Origin: Sanderia malayensis
Taxonomy: Eukaryota; Cnidaria; Scyphozoa; Semaeostomeae; Pelagiidae
Reading direction: 5' to 3'
Assembly (NCBI GenBank): GCA_013076295.1
Contig: RQOL01000660.1
Coordinates: forward strand, 3,720,001-3,784,000
DNA: 64,000 bases
In this document: piece by piece, positions 1 through 11,903 of the stretch
Position numbering within the stretch: the first letter of the stretch is position 1
Layout of the letters: every line of letters begins with the position of its first letter
The notes under the pieces: model-generated
What the model saw: only the letters and a program-made list of their open reading frames with translations
What the model was told of the DNA's origin: nothing
Database searches by the model: none
Program-made: the position numbers and the translations under genes

Positions 1-1084
1 CTCTCGGCTGATGGAAAAATACCTCCTTATAATGGCATGGGAAAGGTGGGAGAACATATTTAAACCTTAGAGTGCACACCTTATATGAAACTCCATGACC
101 TTTTCATTTTAACGAATAAGATAGCTAGACTCACTACATTACGTCCCTTTGCCTCGCGTGTAGCTCGCTCAACGTGATAAGTTTCAAACGAGCCAGCAAA
201 ATCGAGCGAGGCACAGGGACGCAATGTAGCGAGTCTAAAAGATAGCTTTGATGGTTGCTTGGCGAACTGCTGGTACCACTTTCGATCCCTTCATGGCCTA
301 TTTCTGTATTAAGAAGTAATGTCTCTTTCTCTTTGAATATATTGGGATTTCACTTTATTCTTGATGATTGCTCGTGTATTGTCTAAAGTCTCCTCCTCGT
401 TTAACCCATTTCAGACAAAAGGTTTGAAGCCACGTTTCACAAAGAGATCAGATGTGATTAATTTCCTTCATGCTACGATTTGGCACATGGTACAACATTC
501 GGCCGTTGGAATAAGTTTGAGTGAGTTTGCCGAAGCGGCCATTATGCCAACAAAGTTATACCTTGATCCAAGGGCAAAGATAAAGAAAGACTTTGTTTAC
601 ATGCTCCCAGGATGGCTTGCTGCCATTGTAAGTAATTTCTTGTTCTGTTTTAAATATATGTTTTCCCTAGAGATATGGTTATTTATTGAGCCCTTGAGGA
701 ACGTGCATTCTCAATTCTATCGTTTTGTTTTTCTTGTTGTTGTTGTTACATAGTCGCTTGCTACGTCGTTTCAGACAAAGAGAATCAGTTGCCATTAAAC
801 ATCTTGGCATATCTAATGGAACCTTCTCGTTCCTTCTTTCGTTGCTTTAGGTTGAATCTCAGCTGACAAACAGTTTATCTGCACTTCACTATGACAAATT
901 GTTCGACTACTCGAATGAATTGAACAACGCATATCTGAAATCGATTGTCAAGAAAGCATACATTGATCTGATGTACAATGTGAAGCCAATCCTTGATAAG
1001 AGAAATGCATGGCGAAAGAAACAGGGACATCTCACCAATCCCCATATGGTTCCAGAATGGATCACAAACAGTATAAGCACATAG
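1..1084 (+). CDS. Lipoxygenase-like gene, copy A (3' end only)
   Basis: The last three coding exons of a lipoxygenase-like gene whose 5' part lies off the left edge. Exons are 1-45, 415-627 and 851-1084 (stop TAG), all joining in phase 0. They match exons 10 to 12 of copies B, C and D. The middle exon carries the lipoxygenase iron-ligand helix with QHSAVG: His is present, but the Asn/His expected four residues later is Gly. The protein ends SIST, whereas family members normally end in Ile. A 110-base inverted-repeat element sits in the first intron. The last exon is nearly identical to that of copy C, but the stop codon and start of the 3' UTR match copy D. Family assignment is strong. Enzyme activity is uncertain because of the altered ligands. 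Confidence 0.85.
127..236. mobile_element. 110-bp MITE-like inverted repeat with apparent 9-bp target duplication
   Basis: Two arms of about 30 bases (left arm from 127, right arm ending 236) are inverted copies with about three mismatches. The direct repeat AAGATAGCT occurs at 118-126 and 239-247. This is the layout of a small non-autonomous DNA transposon. It lies in an intron of lipoxygenase-like copy A. No related full-length element is visible in the window. Confidence 0.7.
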
Positions 1085-1788
1085 TCGTATCATGACACTT
1101 CCTCCCTCCTTTGTTTAAGAAAGTATTTTTCATTTATATTTACTTTTTATTTGCTTTAGCTTCAGTGTGATCTTACTGCTTTTATCTCAACCCATTTCTT
1201 TGTCTATGCTTTAGGTATTAAGAAGTTTTTGTACTAAATTTTGTATTTTTTTTAATCCCTGTTATCTTTGCTAATTTGTTGACTGAAAATCTTTTGATGT
1301 TTTTGCATTTGAGTTTTTTTGTGATCTTGACGAACTTGAATGTTGAGGCCCAAGTTTGACCCATACTTTGCATGTAAATGAGGCTGGTGGTGACTCTCAG
1401 AACGAGAATAAAGAGAAAGTCACGGATGATGATGTGATGGACTTTGGACAAAATGTCCATCAATTGAATCACTGAACAAACAAAGACATGCATATTCACG
1501 AGCTTACGTTATTTGGAAAAGTTGCACTTTTTCCTTTGTGACTAAAACAATTGATTTGAAAGCAAATTTCTCGTGCTATGCACACCTTCCTGTCTGATTT
1601 GAAAGGAAATTGCAGTAACAATCTACGTCTTCTTGTTTACTGATTATTTTTCATTCTTATACAATTCCCTTTTGATTGGACCAGGCACTGCTATTCAAGT
1701 GTACTCATACTTGCGTGAAAAATCCAAGCCTTCAAAACCTTCTCTCTGGCATTTTCTTACGCCATTTTGCCGTATCATAGTTGGCAAA
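1085..1788. other. Spacer of the tandem array: 3' UTR-like and upstream-like blocks
   Basis: No complete gene seen. The first part resembles the 3' flanks of copies B, C and D (ACACTTCCTCCC, then T-rich sequence). Bases about 1314-1474 align with 11700-11903 downstream of copy B. Bases about 1540-1788 resemble the upstream blocks of copies C and D, including a variant of the GGACTGTTATTCAAATGTAC element. The spacer therefore duplicated together with the genes. Confidence 0.6.
1376..1474 (+). other. Conserved acidic, possibly exonic segment (copy 1)
   Basis: After a splice-acceptor-like CTCTCAG, one frame reads an acidic stretch containing TDDDVMDFGQN and then a stop. The equivalent segment downstream of copy B (11769-11903) keeps the frame and reads TDDDLMDFGEN. 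Both could be relics of an acidic exon of the lipoxygenase-like genes or a separate small exon. There is no start codon in frame and no further support. Confidence 0.3.
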
Positions 1789-2200
1789 ATGATATTTGTG
1801 AGAAAGATGAAGCTGACTAAATTTCTGTGCATCTTGTTGGTTTTAGCCAACCTTGCAAGATATGTTTTGTGCAAGTAAGCTTTCATATATCTTATTTTAC
1901 CCTCCTTCATACAATGTTCGAATGCTTTGTTTGTTTATTGTACCACAAGCATGATTTACGCACTTCACTGATATTTCTCACAGGCCATGCCACCACTTGA
2001 CGACATAGCAGCACTTGATAGTCTCACCAAAACTTCTTTAAAATAATATGATTAGCCCTACGAAAGTTGAAGACCTTTATGGAACAAGTTAATTCGAGAG
2101 AACAAGAACTAAGTGCAAACAAATAAAAAAGGAGATTAAGCGAGCAAAAATGTTTTCATAATAACGATCGCAAACGTGAAGGAGCTAAATGTTGTCATGA
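1789..2200 (+). pseudogene. Truncated lipoxygenase-like copy: signal-peptide exon and broken exon 2
   Basis: Bases 1789-1870 form an 82-nt exon that matches exon 1 of copies B and C in length and sequence, starting MIFVRKMKLTKFL. The donor that is GTAAGT in the other copies is GCAAGT here, so it is either a functional GC donor or a decayed site. The would-be second exon starts after CAG at 1983. It resembles exon 2 of copy D (shared AGTTGAAGACCT and AACTAAGTGCAAACAA) but has several stops and frameshifts. Exons 3 to 12 are not visible before copy B. The upstream block resembles those of copies C and D. It is most simply a dead tandem copy. Confidence 0.7.
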
Positions 2201-4704
2201 TTACCGATATGAATGGTAAATATTTCTCGTATCATATCCATGTCAACTCTTACTTTTTGTCAGAGTTTTTCCAGAAGGCAACCTGTGAATTGCATCTAAG
2301 ACTCCACAATAATGCTCTTTTGATCAACTTTTGGAATAATTTACATGTGCGTGTACGTGTACTTGTACGCGTTTTTAATGTGGTATAGAATGGACTCCAT
2401 ACTGCCTACAACTCGTAGCATCTAGTAAAAAATTCAACTGTCGGGGAAGTTTTGCAATATGGCCGCAATATCCTGGAAAACAATATGTGACCACGCCCTA
2501 CAAGCATGCGTATGCAAAGTAGAAAATGCCAATTGTATGTTGATAACTGTAAGGTCATACATATATTGCCATTAAACAGCTAAGTTTTTAGAAAGATGAC
2601 TCTAAAGAGTGTCTTTTGGCTTTTCTAAAAATTATTAATTGGACCCAAACAACTGGGAAATTCCTCTGAACTTGCCCAGCACCACTGGGGAAGGTTTTGA
2701 ATCTGCTGGGACCTGGCACAACTCTTTCAGTCTGTGACTTTAATACTTGGATGTTTGTTAAGTCACGCGGGCGACTGTCTCCCGTGTCTACGAAAAGACA
2801 CGTGAGACAGTCACCCGCGAGACTCGGTAAGAATACGCATATGGATGAATATTCGAAAAAGTGCCCCCCCCCCTCCGTCCCCTAACATGCTGGTTGCCTC
2901 CTATTGAAATGGGGAAAAGAAGAGGAACGCCCTTCCTCTAACGTAACAATCTATGACAGTCCCAGATTTTTCTCTCAGACCCTGGTTAACTTAAGACCAC
3001 AAGTAAGACATTGCTTATTTTTCATTTCTCCAAGAAATTCACGCGATTCCATTGAAATCAGAGTTGATAGCTCTTGTTTCAATGGAATATCCCATTAAAC
3101 CTAATACATTACAATTTATTACGTTATTTGTGGTTTGTATGATTCCAGGAAGAATTTTTCCTTTGTATATATTTCGATTGATCTGTTTGCGGTTGTGGGG
3201 GAAGATTCAGTTTTGCATGACTTTCACGTAAATGGGTGTAATCCTCTTGACTTGTGAACAAAGCGATTTTATCCTAATGTGATAATGCTATTTTCCATAT
3301 TTTTCTGTCTGATTGACTTGTTTCACTATCAGATTTTGGGATGTAACTGTTTGGGAATTTATGATCGTTTTAAAACCTTTTACTTTCGCATTCCAATGTT
3401 CATATTAGTTGAAACAGTTTTCGAGCACAAATATTTATCACTAAAAACTATTAATGACAATTATAAAAATGAATTGTACTGTTGTCAAAAAGTTTAAGTA
3501 ACCAGATGCTTATTTCATTACACTGGGAAGTTTATTTTTTGGGGTGGGTGCTTCTTGAGGTGTGTGGTGAGGTTCCTGCAAGGTAATCATGTCACTTGTT
3601 ATTTTGCATTGGTTGTGTTGCCTCCTGCTTTATTTTTTCATCATCTCTTACTTATATCACATTATATTCATATTACTATACTATGTAAAAGAGTTTCAAA
3701 TAAAAGCAACACTCCAGGAACGCAGTATAGCATGTTTGCCGTGCCAGGTTTCCTACTGAACTACTTGTCTCAAATCGGCTGTCCTGGCCACCGTTGTGCC
3801 TTATTTGATGTCCATACAAAGAACCAGAGAGAAAGAGAGATCATGAAAAGGAGAGGCAATGTTTTGCTCGTTTATATAAGCTCTGGAGCTCAACAATGCA
3901 ATTTCAGGAGTTTGTGTACCGATCGGTCTTGTGGAAACATTTTGGGAAATTTATGCCACGTAGTATTTTAAAACAGATCTAATTGTACAGAAAGTTTGAA
4001 TTATCATTCTTTATCGATTCTCAGTAATTGCAATTTGAACGTTTCAAGTCACATAATCTTGCCGTTGTGACATTTGTTTGATCACTCAATTTATAGGGGG
4101 TTTTATATTTTGGCCCACTCTTTGTTTCTTTGCTTCTACTATGTGAGTCAAATACATGGTCATTCGAACTTCTTTTTATGACATTGAACATGTGTAGATA
4201 TCCAATATTCAGTAAAATAGAATGTAAAATCTTTGTAAAATATCTTATCATTATGAGACGAAGGCTTTATAAGGGTGCAGTTTCATAAGAACCTATGAAA
4301 TGAATTGTATTGGCCGTACGTCACAGTACAGCTTCACAAAGAGTTAGTGTCCCAGGAGTGGTGTGGTGTGTTTAGTCTCAAATTTATTCACTGTCACATG
4401 AAAATGTGAACAATTTTTTATGACGTCAATATCATTTATTGAATCGTTCAAAATTTTTACCCACAATACAACGCAATATGTATATCTGGGCTGCTGCCAA
4501 ATATTTTGTGAAAATGCGCAAAACTATCTCAAAATCAAAAAAAATCATTTTGCTTGCAACCGTTGTCTCGCACTATTTTGTTGTTATGTTAGCTATATGT
4601 CGAAGGTTGAAGGGCGAACAATTTAAGCATTGTGCATTGACAAATACTACCTTGATAATTCACGTTTCCTTCTTAATATGAAGTAGCCTTTTGCAGTAAC
4701 GAGC
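2201..4704. other. Non-coding stretch with no recognised gene
   Basis: Short open frames occur here but none shows a recognisable family, codon bias or plausible splice structure. It contains a 64-base hairpin at 2761-2824 and a C-run near 2867. AT-rich sequence follows. I see no homology to the lipoxygenase-like units, so this is sequence inserted or expanded between the relic and copy B. Confidence 0.5.
2761..2824. repeat. 64-bp near-perfect hairpin
   Basis: Arms of 29 bases starting AGTCACGCGGGCGACTGTCT and ending CACCCGCGAGACT are inverted copies with about three mismatches around a six-base loop. It is GC-rich against an AT-rich background. It may be a short folded mobile element. Confidence 0.7.
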
Positions 4705-5307
4705 TCTTTTTTTATAAGGGACCATTTATAAGGAACCTACATGTAGAAGGTCAAGAAACTTTTACTACTTTTACTACAGTCAAGAAACTTTTACTACTAA
4801 CGGCCAAATCACTAAGGAACTTTTTAATTTTGAATATATATTTATATTTCCGCACAATTTACAATTAGGAAGCCGGTTCCATTGATTTTCAGTACTTTTA
4901 CATTACATATAAGAAGCTTCTTCATGTTTTAAACTGTTACCTTTCAAAAGTTTATAGCAAAACGTTGAATTTGAATGCTTTTCTTGCGTCTGTACTAATT
5001 ATGTCCACTAAATGCGAACTTAATTAAGGAACTATTAAGGAACTTTTAGAAGTACAAAGTGGTCAAAAGAGGTCTCAAAATAAGGAACTTAAAGAACTAT
5101 AGGCCTTGAGCTAGGTTCCTTATAAAAAAGCGTGTACACGTTTTTTATTTTATAAGAAACCTAGCTCAAGCCCTACTAGTAAAAGTTTCTTAAATTTTCT
5201 ATTGTTTTCTATTGTTAAGGAAAACAATAGAACAAAAGAATCTATTGTAATTTGGCACAAATTCTACTAGTAGGTTTCTTATAAAGTGGTTTCTTATAAA
5301 AAAGGGG
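4705..5307. mobile_element. Compound inverted-repeat element upstream of copy B
   Basis: The outer ends are inverted copies: TTTTTTTATAAGGGACCATT at the left against ACTTTATAAGAAACC read from the right. A second inverted pair meets in the middle around GTGTACAC (about 5103-5175). Internal AAGAAACTTTTACTACT repeats occur near 4752-4800. It reads as two related MITEs placed end to end, or one duplicated inside another. It ends about 130 bases before the start codon of copy B. Confidence 0.6.
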
Positions 5308-5439
5308 GAATCCAGATATGCAGAGTAATTGAATATATATGTCATTGTTATTCAATGAAGTAACACGTGACCAATGAAGCCGTTAAATACCTTCTCCTTA
5401 ATTTTCCTCACGCTATTTCACCGTATCATATCTGATACA

Positions 5440-8400
5440 ATGATGATGGTAAAAACGATGAAGCTGGCAACATTTTTGTGCGTTTGGTTTGTTTTATTCA
5501 ACCTTAACAGACATGCTGTTTGTAAGTAGACTTTTGAAGTCCTATTTTTATCGTTTTGCACGATTTTTTTATGAACCATTAAAGAAAGTCAAGGTTCAAA
5601 TAGCAAAATGTTTAGACCCTGTTTAGAGCGTTTTAAGCCTTTGTGAATATAAATCGAAGATTCTGTAAAAATTAAGAGCATTTTAAAAGCATTTTTCTCT
5701 AACGTTTGCCATAAACTTCGTGCCAACGTCTTGTCGTGACTGGGTTTTTCTGGCATGGCACATACACGTCCTGGGGCGCCTTTTTTAATTCAAAAGTCAT
5801 GGCAGAACTCGATTCATTGAAGTGCTGGATTCTTGGCACTGCAAGCGTAAAAACTACCTTCAATAAACCGCGTCGTGGTGTTTTAGAAATCAAGACCGTA
5901 TGAAGGCTTACTTGAAGCTTAGATGTTGTGATTAATGAAACATGAACAGTTCAGTTATGCCTGAGCTTTGCTGGCGATTCTTCGCACTTTCAGTATCGAA
6001 GCTTTCTTGATAGGAACAGGTTTCTGAAGTCAGGGTGCGTGACAAAGCAATAGGATGTTGTATACTCAATCAAAACAACAAGAAGTCTTCTGCTTTTCTT
6101 AGTATAGTTTTTTTCGATCTCTAACATACACGTAAACATATATCGTTTGCTATATTTCTTGTTGTCCCTAATCCATCTTTTTACTTCTACCATGGTTGGT
6201 CGGTGTTGAGGTTGAGAATTGCTCCATTTTGTGGAATGATGTGAGGCAACGTAATTAAGAAACCACTTTTAGGAAACATTTAGGCTTTGATAGACACATC
6301 AGACACAAAGATTGATGAACAAATGATCAAGGTTAGTTAAAGATGGCTGAACCACTCAAATTGCGGCAGCCTTTCTAGTTTTTTCAAAAGAACAACTGAA
6401 ACAAAATGACACCACTTTAAATAATAGGACTCAACTGGAATGTCTACTAAAAATAATCTGATACATGTTTGTGTTGAATAGTTTATCCCGTTTAACGGGA
6501 ACGGGACATTTTCCCCAGATCTTGGCCTTACCCTACAATTTTTGTCTTTCACTTTTTGGTAACATCTGATAAAATTTCTTCCCGAGAAGATGGAACAGTC
6601 TCTTCCATACAGCCAACCTCTTAAGCGTGGATATATGCAGGATATTCTTTTTTCTAGAAGCTTTACTGTCTGCTGTAAATGCAAATGTGCGGTTTCTATT
6701 TTCTATTGTAGGCGAATTGGCCTCGCTGTCAAGTGAGTTGCCAGAACTTGACGACTTGATGGAGAATGGGGATGCCTTTAACAATATTAATGCTATAGAA
6801 GCTGAGGATCGTCGTGAAGATAAAGCCATCTCAGCAGAACAAGAACTGAGTAAAGATAACGAAGAACACAAAACAACTACTGAAGAAGACACATTTGATG
6901 ATGACGATTATGATCATGATCATGATCATGATAGACATGGCCGAGATTGCGAATATAAAAGGTAAACATTTGTTATATCATATCTGCATCATCTTTAATT
7001 TTGAATAATAGTGTGTCTTATCTTTACCTTTGTCTAATTATTTATGTTGCCTGGCATTAATTGTATTCATACCTTAAGTATACCTATAGTGGCAACAATC
7101 ATTATCAAAGTTTTTCCTGGTGACGGATAAATTTATCCAATAAAGACTTTGCTATGTATAAAACCGTCCTTTAACTGCTTGCCCTGTGTTCATAAATAAT
7201 TGATAATTTATGCATAAAGACAGAGCGAGCCCAACTACACACCTTGCTATGCCCTTATGTTAAACACACTGTATTTTAGCTATTATTATTCTGTTTTTGC
7301 AACTTGCGTTTTTTCCTGTATTATGCTGCTGACCTTATCTAACTTTATCATTAGCCTTATCAATCATGCTTATTCCTTTTTCACTGCTTGCACTCCGCAT
7401 ACTTTCAATTCTAACAATATTAGCTTTCATTCCACACTATTCTTCATTTGTGGTTATCAACAACTTGTTCCTTCATATTAATTCATAAGACACTCTTTCT
7501 CTCGCCAGCTTTCGTGAAAAAATCTTTGGATTTTGCCATGCTACAAAGTCTGTTAAAAAATGTCTTAAAGGTTAGTTTATTTTTTACACGACTTACATCT
7601 ATTTACAGCATTTTATTACAACAACAAGTGAAGTTTTATGAGTCAAAGTTCGAATCTCTTGCATCACAAACAGTTCCTCATCTGCCAAATGTTTATTTTG
7701 TTCATTGATATTTTGAGAGCCCAAGACATCATTAAATTTAATTACTTGGTTAACTCCAGTAATGTTCTGCATTTTCTAGGTATTTAAGTTACTAGTATTT
7801 CTCCACTGCATGCCAATAATCGTGAAATATTGCTTACATAAACATATGTATGCGATTCATTGAAATCTTTGAGCTCTTAATTTGTTACAGATATACCATG
7901 CACTGTTTCGTTACCAACACAGACTACCGCTAAATGTCGTAAAATTCGTAAGCTCGAGGTTGCGAAGCAGAAAGCCTTCTTCAAGCTGACGAAACCGCTG
8001 AACAATGTTACAGGCATCCAAGTCACATGCCCATTGCTGGATAAATCTTGGAACCAAACATCAGAACATTACAAGATGGACAAGTTTACAGCCCATCATT
8101 ACAATGTTTACTTCGACATGCATGAACGATCTTCTAGTGTATCTGCCGCAACTATTAAGAAATTCTATGCAAAAGATTTCACGACTTACAATAACTACTT
8201 CCAAGTTGCCGACTTCTTTCGAAAGTCAATGAAGGTATGCTGGGTCAAAGTCCAAGACAATTTAAAGCGTGTTCAATAAAACTATCATCAAAGCCACCCA
8301 TGCAACATTTCATCCAGCATTTTTTATCATGTTGCATGAAATGTTGGACGGATTTGACCAAGGCTTATTGCGTGTCTTCTTAAATTTTCTCATTGGGTGA

Positions 8401-11400
8401 GTAAGCGTCCCTGGGCGTTAATTGCACTTGACGCTTTTTAAAAGTGGCATTTATTATGGAGATAATTGAAAAATGAAGACGCTTGTATACAGCATTAGCT
8501 ACGACATGCTCACGTGATGAATGTTTATTGTTATTAAACAATTTTTTGGTTTTTTAGAAACCTGGACTAATACCGTACTTCAAGTTTCCAAGCAAAGACT
8601 ATAAATATTTTACGAATTTAAGAACAAACAACAGATTCCTTCAAGACCGATATTTTGTGGAACAACGGTTGGCTGGCTTGAATCCCATGTCCATAAGAAG
8701 AGTAACATTACGTGGTATGACTAGTTGCAATTTTTTTACATTACTATACAGTAGTCAAATATTAGCTAATCTCGATTTAATTTATGGATTTGCTTTGCTG
8801 AATTATCAAAATGGTTGTGCTGAAATATGCATCTTTAATGAAAGCATGATTAAACAACAAAAGCATGAAACAACAATTACTTACAGTACTTTGTTTTTGT
8901 TTTACTATTTATAAATTTTAGTTTCTCTTAAGCTACTTTCTTTTACTTTACTTAACATTTGCTTAGGACGAATTGGAACGAATTGGTCTGACCTGAGAAA
9001 AAGACTTAATTTGAAATTTCGTTGGGAGAATGCAATACGGCAAATTACGAAGAAAAGTTTGAGCTCTGTAAGTATGAAAATTCAATTCTATGCTATTTAC
9101 GACATAGCTTTTATGATTATGTGGAATGTTTGTGCACATTATAAATATTGAGTTGCTTGCAAAGTCTTCAGAATTGTTTTAAATGTCCCCTGCACACCAA
9201 CTGGTTGTTATCCTGGTGTTGTGCTAGATTCAAGGTATGAATAAATGTTTCTACCTTTTTTCAAGTCAATAAAGAACAACAATGTCTACGTTGTTGAATA
9301 TCCTTTGCTTTCTGGTTTGAAAATTATGCCGGACATTCTTGCTGGAAAAACTAAAGGCCCGATAAAAATGCGAAATGACACCAGTCCAATTGCCATATTT
9401 GCCACGAGAAAAAGTGCATCCAGTGGACGATATGAAATGAAGGTTGTCGCCATTCAAATTGACGACAAGCCAAGTAAGATTGTTTTTTAATCATACAACT
9501 TTTTGCCTCTATTAAGTTCATTATCCTTCTGATTATTTATCTCTTTAATTGCAATTTATTTTAGATTCCAAAGTCTATACTCCTAAAGATGGATACTTAT
9601 GGCAGATGGCAAAAGCACAGGTTCAAGTCACTGATGTCTTTTATGGCAACGTTTTCGAGCATCTCTTAAAGGTGCATTTCAACATGGAGCCACTATGCGT
9701 AGGCATCAACAGGCATCTCTCAAAGTTTCACCCATTGCATGAAATATTGAAATTCCATTGTCGTGGCCTGATACCAGTGAATAAAAAAGGTCTAAATGTT
9801 TTGCTTGGCTATGGAAAGAGTGCCCACACTCTTTTTGGTTATGGTAACGAAGGGGCGGCAGAATTGTTACGAAAAGGATTCAAGATAATAAAATGGAATG
9901 ATATTGGCTGGAAAAACGTTAAGGTTTTCCTTGCTTTTTTCATTTGCTCCACTGTATTGTCCTTTTCCGTTTATCTTTGCCTTTAAATGTCATACATTGT
10001 GTTTGTAATATATTGCCTTTTGATTTTTATTCCTTTATGTTCGTTTCTTTATATCTTTCAGGAGCGTGGAATGAATGACAGAAGAAAAGTTCCATATTAT
10101 CCATACCGTGATGACGGAAAACTTCTATCCATGACTCTCTGGAAGTTTGCTCATGATTTTGCCAGAAAGTACGTTTGTATCTATGTCCTATAAGTACCCA
10201 CTTTGATGCTTTATTTATTATTACCCACAGTGATTGGGGGTAATAGTTAGACCACGCAAATCAAACTTTGCTTGTTTGAAGGATTTTGCATTATGAAATG
10301 TGTGTCTTGCCTTTCTAGATTTTATCCTACAGATCGTCATGTGTTACGTGACTACGAGTTAAAGAACTTTATCAACGAACTCTCAGCTGATGGAAAAATA
10401 CCTCCTTATAATGGCATGGGAAAGGTGAGTGGGATCGTGGCAAATTATAGCTAATGTCTTTGTACGTGAAATCTCAAAGCAACCATAATTGTCAATAGAT
10501 GAAACTAACTCTTCATAGAACGACCTGAGCGTGTAGTGTTTTGATGACTTGCAGTGGGGCTCTAATTTTCTTCTTTGGCAAGCATTCAAATGTACTAATT
10601 CAAAGTAAACTCCTCTAATTTTTAGTAAGCTCAGCGAATACAGTTTCAATCAATTAATTTTCTATTTTTAGTGCTACCAGGTTATAACATATTGTTTCAT
10701 ATTGTTTCAGATTAAAGGTTTGAAGCCTCGTTTCACGGAGAGATCAGATGTGATTAATTTCCTTCATGCCACGCTTTGGTTCATGGTGCAGCATTCGGCC
10801 GTTGGTATTAGTGGAAGTGAGTTCCTTCAAACACCGATTGCACCAACGAAGCTATACCTTGACCCAAGAGCAAAAATATATAAGAACTTTGTTTACATGC
10901 TTCCAGGATGGCTGGCATCCATCGTAAGTATATTGTGATTCTCCTTATATTAATATTCCGAATCGGGTTCCTCGACATGTTAGGCAATGTTTTGCATGTT
11001 TTAATTGAATTCTACGAAAGGTCGGTCCGAAGAGAAGTGGGTTGGGGAAATATTCACATTGATTTCAAACTATCTCAGCAGTTGTGCAGGAGTCTAAAAG
11101 CCTACGTTTCAGATGGCACAAGATGCTAATCTCTCTGTAATAAGCTGTTGCTATATCTTGCGAGGTTTGCTTATCGAGACCGTATTATGATTATCACTTT
11201 TATTATTTCGTGATTTTAGATCGAAGCTCAATTGTCGTATATTTTGACGGCGCTTCACTATGACAAATTGTTCGACTACTCGAATGAATTGAACAACGCA
11301 TATCTGAAATCGATTGTCAAGAAAGCATACATTGATCTGATGTATAACGTGAAACCAATCCTTAATAAGAGAAATGCATGGCGAAAGAAACAGGGACATC

Positions 11401-11453
11401 TCACCAATCCCCATATGGTTCCAGAATGGATCACGAACAGTATAAGCACATAA
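5440..11453 (+). CDS. Secreted lipoxygenase-like protein, copy B (740 aa, 12 exons)
   Basis: Exons: 5440-5521, 6712-6961, 7509-7570, 7891-8234, 8558-8714, 8967-9067, 9266-9473, 9565-9923, 10062-10168, 10319-10424, 10711-10923, 11220-11453. All junctions keep frame. Residues 1-27 form a signal peptide; about 28-110 are acidic and end in an Asp/His run. No PLAT domain is visible. The lipoxygenase core shows RYFVEQRLAGLNP, then WQMAKAQVQVTD, with iron-ligand candidates His434, His439 and His620, and the ERGM and PYYPYRDDG motifs. His-to-His spacing (181) and the distance to the C terminus (120) match human 5-lipoxygenase (178 and 123). The fourth ligand position is Gly624 and the C terminus is Thr740 instead of Ile. 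Gly477 sits at the Coffa position. If active it would oxygenate polyunsaturated fatty acids. With two ligand positions altered, activity is unproven. A polyadenylation signal AATAAA lies at 11673. Confidence 0.88.
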
Positions 11454-11768
11454 TCCTATCATGGTGTACCAGGTGACACTCCCTCCCTTCTTTGTTTAAG
11501 AAAGTATTTTTCGTTTCTATTTACCTTTTATTTACTTTAATTCAGTATGATCTCGACGCCTTGACTTCCAATTATTTTTTTGGTCTTGAATGTTCTGGGT
11601 ATTGGAACGTTTTTGTATTATTTACCATTTTTGTTTTTGCTGATGATTGTTTTTATCCTTTGCTTTTCTTTGAATAAAAAAAACTTTGAAGCTTTTCACA
11701 TTTGAGTTTTTGTCATCTTGACGAACTTGAGTCCTGAGGTCCAAGTTTGCCCCATGCTTTGTCTGAAG

Positions 11769-11903
11769 ATGAGGCTGGCTGTCTCTCAGAACGAGGATAA
11801 CAAGAAAAACACAGATGATGATTTGATGGATTTTGGAGAAAATGACGTAATGGCAACTGAGCGGGAAAATCTTAAGAACCAGAAGGCACCCAGAGCACTT
11901 TGA
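11769..11903 (+). other. Conserved acidic, possibly exonic segment (copy 2)
   Basis: This is the frame-preserving counterpart of 1376-1474. It follows CTCTCAG and contains QNEDNKKNTDDDLMDFGEN before continuing to a stop at 11901-11903. The match to the first copy includes compensating differences that do not break the frame. It could be a relic acidic exon or a real small exon; nothing decides between them. Confidence 0.3.

Noticed and set aside
3555..3971. Open frame of 138 codons
   Set aside because: No recognisable motif, no splice partners, and composition like the surrounding AT-rich spacer; likely chance.
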